Positions 61,801 through 64,000 of a DNA stretch of 64,000 bases are shown here, piece by piece (positions within the stretch are counted from its first letter, which is position 1; the number at the start of each line of letters is the position of its first letter). The DNA is from Thamnaconus septentrionalis (Eukaryota; Chordata; Actinopteri; Tetraodontiformes; Monacanthidae), in contig CM020517.1 of the NCBI GenBank assembly GCA_009823395.1, positions 13,687,001 through 13,751,000 on the forward strand, written 5' to 3'. The position numbers and the translations under genes are program-made. The notes below the pieces were generated by a model. That model searched no databases and was not told the origin of the DNA. It was given only the letters and a program-made list of their open reading frames with translations.

Positions 61801-63976
61801 AGGATAATCATCCAGATGTCTGCGCACTTGGTCACTGTGATATTTTTATCAAGCTCTGAATCCTGCCGGAGGTTCAGAAGAAGTCGTGACCCAGAAAAAA
61901 GGGGAAACAGGCTGCGCTGATTTATGTAGTCTGGGTACAGCAGAACCTTTCCATACGGTCACGTCGGCTTCTCGGCGAAGGAGTAAATCCTTAAAAGGAT
62001 TCTTTGAAGGTCACGTCAAAAGAGTATGAATGGCTGGATCCTGGTTTTTTTAAGTGCGAAACATTTGTACCTGTACGGAAGCGCATTGCTGCCATACTAG
62101 AAAAGAAAAAAAAAAAAAAACAGGGCTCAGTATCACGTTATAACGTGAAAACTATCATGAAATAACGTGACAATTATCACGAAATAACGTGATAATTTCA
62201 CGTTCTAACGGAAAAACTATCACTATCACAAAATAACATGATAGTTTTACGTTATAACAAAAGAAATATCACTATCAAGAATTAATGTTATAGTTTCACG
62301 TTATAATGTGAACATTTTCACAAAATTTATCACGTTCTAGCATGATTCTGAACCCTGTTTGTATACCTGCACTTTTTCATGCACTGCCAACAATGTGGGA
62401 CCTCCCTCAGTCTAACATGATGCTTAGTGTGAAAAACAAAAAGGCAAAGTGGATAAGATGGTCAAACATGTTTTTCTGCATATGTGCCCCCTCTATTGGT
62501 AAGAACGTGGAACTGTTTGTATAACTTGGAAGCGTCACTATTACCCTTTTAACATGTGGCTCTCTGCTTTCCTCCAGGACTACTTGGCCCACATCATAGA
62601 TGTGAATAATCTTCCCATACGGCCGGAGCAAGTGTGCGCCCTGTTTGGAAACATAGAGGACATTTATGAGTTCAACAGGTGAGTCTCAACGGCCGATTCA
62701 AGTAAGCTGAAAATTTGTGAAGTCTTATTGAAAGAGATCAGAGTAACGCAGTAGTCCAGAGTAATTATGAAAAGCTGTTTTCACAGCTGACGTTGTAAAA
62801 TGTAAATGAGATGAGGGAGAACTCCACAAGTGTCCACCAGCCCTGACACTTCACACACTTGACCAAATATCTCTGTAGCTGTAGAAACGCTGCCGCCAAC
62901 AGCTCAATGCTCAGTCATCAAGGGGCTGTCTCTGACCACGCCGCTTTACAAAACACACATTAACATTCCACCGTCCTCTGACTGAGGAGCCTGCTTCCTA
63001 CAGCAGCTCGTTTCCCCTCGTGTTAAAATGTTGATCCTCTTCCAAAAGATTGGAAAGAGTCATTTGAACCCCCTTTGTACAATATAGGATTTTTCCCCCC
63101 CACCTATTTCCTTTTCGCACAGTAGATTTCATCTCAAACTCATTTTGTCGCTGTCAATCATCTCGGTCTTTAGCTCAACGCTGGACACATGGACACAATC
63201 AAAGTCATTAATAAGCAGCTTTCACTCTTTCCTTGCTTTGTTTTGGTTTTTTCCAAGCCAAACCATTAATATCGTTGGCCGTGATGTTGACAAAGCAGTC
63301 TTGCACCGCGGAGAAGTGTTGACCCGACCCTCAAACAAATCTTGATGGATCTGTGTTCACGATGGCAGCGTAAACACACATTAGATCGGCGGCGATAGCT
63401 GCAAAATTCCGTTTTGCCGGCTATGGAAAGCTGCATGACGAATGGTTTTATAGGTAAACTGCACACTTTCTTTGTGAAGTTGTATTTTTCCGCCGTCAAC
63501 AACCCCATTAATGTTTCAGTCACGTAAGTTTGCCGAGCTGATGTCACTCTGAAGCCTTCAAATACCTTTTTAATGTGTTTCAATGAATGTTTCCAAACTC
63601 ATTTTACCGGGGCTCTGATTGGGCCAACTTTTCCCCCTCACCATCGGCTCACTTTTAGTGTGTGTGTGCTGCCCCCGTGTGGTGATATGTATGAACAAGG
63701 AGCCACTTCAATAGGCGCCCTTGTTGTAGGTATTGACTGCTTTATGATCCTCCTTCCTCACCGTGTATTTTTTTTTTTTCTTGCAGTGAACTGCTGCATT
63801 CCTTAGACATGTGCGAGAACGACCCCGTGGCCATCGCTCAGTGTTTCGTCGAGAAGGTGAGAGAGGAAAGTTGACCGAAAGAGGAAAGCAAACAGACACT
63901 AAACTCCTGCGTGCTTTTTGTCTCCTCAGAGCGACTACTTTGAAATATACACACAGTATTGCACCAACTATCCCAA
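58825..63976 (+). CDS. PLEKHG1/2/3-family RhoGEF, N-terminal region and start of DH domain (partial, runs off right edge)
   Basis: Guanine nucleotide exchange factor for Rho-family GTPases (DH-PH type), acting on the actin cytoskeleton. Exons in window: 58825-59369, 62578-62678, 63787-63856, 63930-63976, all in frame with GT/AG sites; the last ends at a GTAAGT donor. The first exon encodes a serine-rich leader (ERPVSLVSTLSSGSSRDSRS) shared with PLEKHG1/PLEKHG3, then a linker and the start of the DH domain (YVDRVVMEIIETERMYVKDL). Exons 2-4 continue with DYLAHIIDVNNL, PEQVCALFGNIEDIYEFNSE, CENDPVAIAQCFVEKS and YFEIYTQYCTNYP. ETERMYVxDLRSIVEDYL and PEQV favour PLEKHG3; CENDPVAIA and YCTNYP favour PLEKHG1; linkage to pak6-spint1-ppp1r14d favours a PLEKHG2 ohnologue. 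I therefore give no symbol. The start codon lies in an upstream exon I could not find. Confidence 0.9.
59468..59510. mobile_element. Short hAT-like fragment in a PLEKHG intron
   Basis: GGGTCACGACCCACCAGTTG followed by AGAAACGCTGGTCTA resembles the end of vertebrate hAT repeats that carry GGGTCGCGACCC-type hairpins and a CTGGTCTA terminus. Confidence 0.4.
59997..60024. repeat. (AAAT)n microsatellite
   Basis: About six AAAT units in the first visible PLEKHG intron. Confidence 0.85.
60232..60253. repeat. (GGC)n trinucleotide repeat
   Basis: Seven GGC units in the first visible PLEKHG intron. Confidence 0.88.
62121..62357. mobile_element. Palindrome-array MITE, about 237 bp, CAGGG termini
   Basis: The left end CAGGGCTCAGTATCACG and the inverted right end CAGGGTTCAGAATCATG match at 13 of 17 positions. 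The interior is a degenerate array of palindromes with a spacing near 20 bp, alternating TCACGTTATAACGTGA-type and ATCACGAAATAACGTGAT-type units. A poly(A) run (62106-62120) abuts the left end; no target duplication is visible. The CAGGG ends suggest hAT origin (inference). It lies in a PLEKHG intron. Confidence 0.7.
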
Positions 63977-64000
63977 GTAAGTTGCTGGAGCTTTGAGTGA

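Overview
This 64 kb window is vertebrate nuclear DNA, almost certainly from a teleost fish. Genes are split into many small exons with consensus GT/AG splice sites. Between them lie dinucleotide microsatellites and teleost-style repeats (hAT-type MITEs with 8-bp target duplications, Tc1-like remnants, a non-LTR reverse-transcriptase tail, a tRNA-headed fish repeat). There is no operon, CRISPR array, phage or other prokaryotic structure. Most of the open frames longer than 60 codons are chance frames. Genes were found by assembling exons from splice sites and matching the peptides to families known from memory; no alignment was run.

Layout, left to right. (1) 1-220, minus: first coding exon of pak6, continuing off the left edge. 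(2) 221-12900: no coding exons; repeats and two GC-rich blocks that may hold pak6 5' exons. (3) 13352-15429, minus: a complete eight-coding-exon BUB1B (BubR1) homologue that stops just after the BUB3-binding motif, giving a 427-residue Mad3-like protein without kinase domain. (4) 15939-16283: compact head-to-head promoter. (5) 16284-18894, plus: zfyve19 (ANCHR), eleven exons, 424 residues. (6) 20744-27495, minus: ppp1r14d-type inhibitor of protein phosphatase 1, four exons, 120 residues. (7) 30816-37376, plus: spint1 (HAI-1), ten coding exons, 507 residues. (8) 37577-58824: about 21 kb without recognisable coding exons, with transposon remnants and GC-rich blocks. (9) 58825-63976, plus: the first four recognised coding exons of a PLEKHG1/2/3-family RhoGEF, running off the right edge.

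The gene order fits human 15q15.1: BUB1B followed by PAK6 in the same orientation, and ZFYVE19(+)-PPP1R14D(-)-SPINT1(+). In human these are two separate blocks; here they are fused. The PLEKHG-family gene beside them is not in human 15q15, but PLEKHG2 lies near PAK4, SPINT2 and PPP1R14A on human 19q13.2, so this looks like part of an old vertebrate paralogon.

Themes: a spindle-checkpoint inhibitor and an abscission-checkpoint regulator share one short promoter. A PP1 inhibitor, a membrane serine-protease inhibitor, a Cdc42 effector kinase and a RhoGEF make up the rest (actomyosin and epithelial functions). I found no novel multi-gene system. The most unusual items are the kinase-less BubR1 with an intact ABBA-KEN-ABBA cassette, the shared checkpoint promoter, a conserved 16-residue cassette exon in spint1, and several very small MITEs, one built of repeated palindromes.
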